NCBI RefSeq assembly: GCF_016889805.1 | Contig: NZ_CP069535.1 | Coordinates: 3,224,001 to 3,288,000, forward strand | Length of the DNA: 64,000 nucleotides | From: Rhodanobacter sp. FDAARGOS 1247 | GTDB lineage: Bacteria; Pseudomonadota; Gammaproteobacteria; Xanthomonadales; Rhodanobacteraceae | Direction of reading: 5' to 3' | Part shown: positions 63,876 through 64,000 of the stretch, one piece after another | Layout: every line of letters starts with the position of its first letter | Numbering within the stretch: position 1 is the stretch's first letter | Made by a program: the position numbers and the translations under genes | The notes under the pieces: model-generated | Databases searched by the model: none | What the model was told of the DNA's origin: nothing | Seen by the model: the letters and a program-made list of their open reading frames with translations, nothing else

Positions 63876-64000
63876 GAGCAGTCCCCCTCTGCACGATGAT
63901 GGCAAGCAGGCGACAGTGTGGCCCGGGCCGGTCCGGGCCGCAACGCCCCGTCGAACGGCAGCCGGTTTGCATCGACACGACCGGGGCCGGACAATAGTCG
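63876..64000. other. Right-edge non-coding stretch
   Basis: This stretch holds the upstream region of maiA. No gene start was recognised before the window ends. Confidence 0.4.

Overview
The window reads as a chromosome segment from a GC-rich gammaproteobacterium of the Xanthomonadales, most likely Rhodanobacteraceae (Rhodanobacter, Dyella, Frateuria or Luteibacter type). The evidence is the codon style and, above all, the gene order. Electron-transfer-flavoprotein genes (etfB-etfA), a cystathionine gamma-lyase/synthase (metB), rmlBACD and a ManC/XanB enzyme surround polysaccharide genes, as they do around the variable LPS locus of Xanthomonas. No tRNA, rRNA, CRISPR array, phage gene or transposase was seen.

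Layout. 1-5.1 kb: the glycine cleavage genes gcvT and gcvH (gcvH runs off the left edge), a deletion scar that keeps only the start of cysD and the end of cysC, an amidase, and ETF-ubiquinone oxidoreductase. 5.1-10.3 kb: a phytanoyl-CoA-dioxygenase-like protein, a two-domain glycosyltransferase and a WbsX/RgpF-type protein, lying between ETF-QO and etfBA. 10.3-12.2 kb: etfB and etfA. 12.2-26.3 kb: a long minus-strand O-antigen operon between etfA and metB. It holds an ABC exporter (wzm/wzt), a 1276-residue methyltransferase/coiled-coil/double-glycosyltransferase, all four enzymes for GDP-D-glycero-alpha-D-manno-heptose (hddA, gmhA, hddC, gmhB), an LTA-synthase-like membrane phosphotransferase beside two small lipoproteins, an acyltransferase and a zinc-ribbon methyltransferase. 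26.4-27.6 kb: metB. 27.9-40.1 kb: a second glycan block with its own wzm/wzt pair, three methyltransferase/CmcI-like proteins, a double-GT2 enzyme, an SGNH-like protein and a GSCFA-PhyH fusion. 40.4-45.2 kb: rmlB-rmlA-rmlC-rmlD (dTDP-L-rhamnose) and manC (GDP-mannose).

45.3-51.6 kb: a likely methylated-amine or betaine catabolic group (Tat-exported flavin amine oxidase, DgcA/TMADH-type flavoprotein, APC permease, Rieske oxygenase). 51.9-56.5 kb: a TPR-sulfotransferase and a TonB-dependent receptor. 56.6-64 kb: housekeeping and envelope genes: glmS, cystathionine beta-synthase, a YdcH-like small protein, two DUF4398-like envelope proteins, pilU and maleylacetoacetate isomerase.

How it works together (inference): rml, man and hdd/gmh genes make dTDP-rhamnose, GDP-mannose and GDP-heptose. 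The multidomain transferases polymerise and cap chains on a lipid carrier. The Wzt C-terminal domains recognise the caps, and the two Wzm/Wzt pairs export the chains. The most interesting object is the 1276-residue protein. It joins a capping-type methyltransferase to two glycosyltransferases through a coiled coil built of exact 28-residue (84-bp) repeats, which could act as a built-in chain-length ruler. Promoters, terminators and hairpins were found by eye and nothing was computed.
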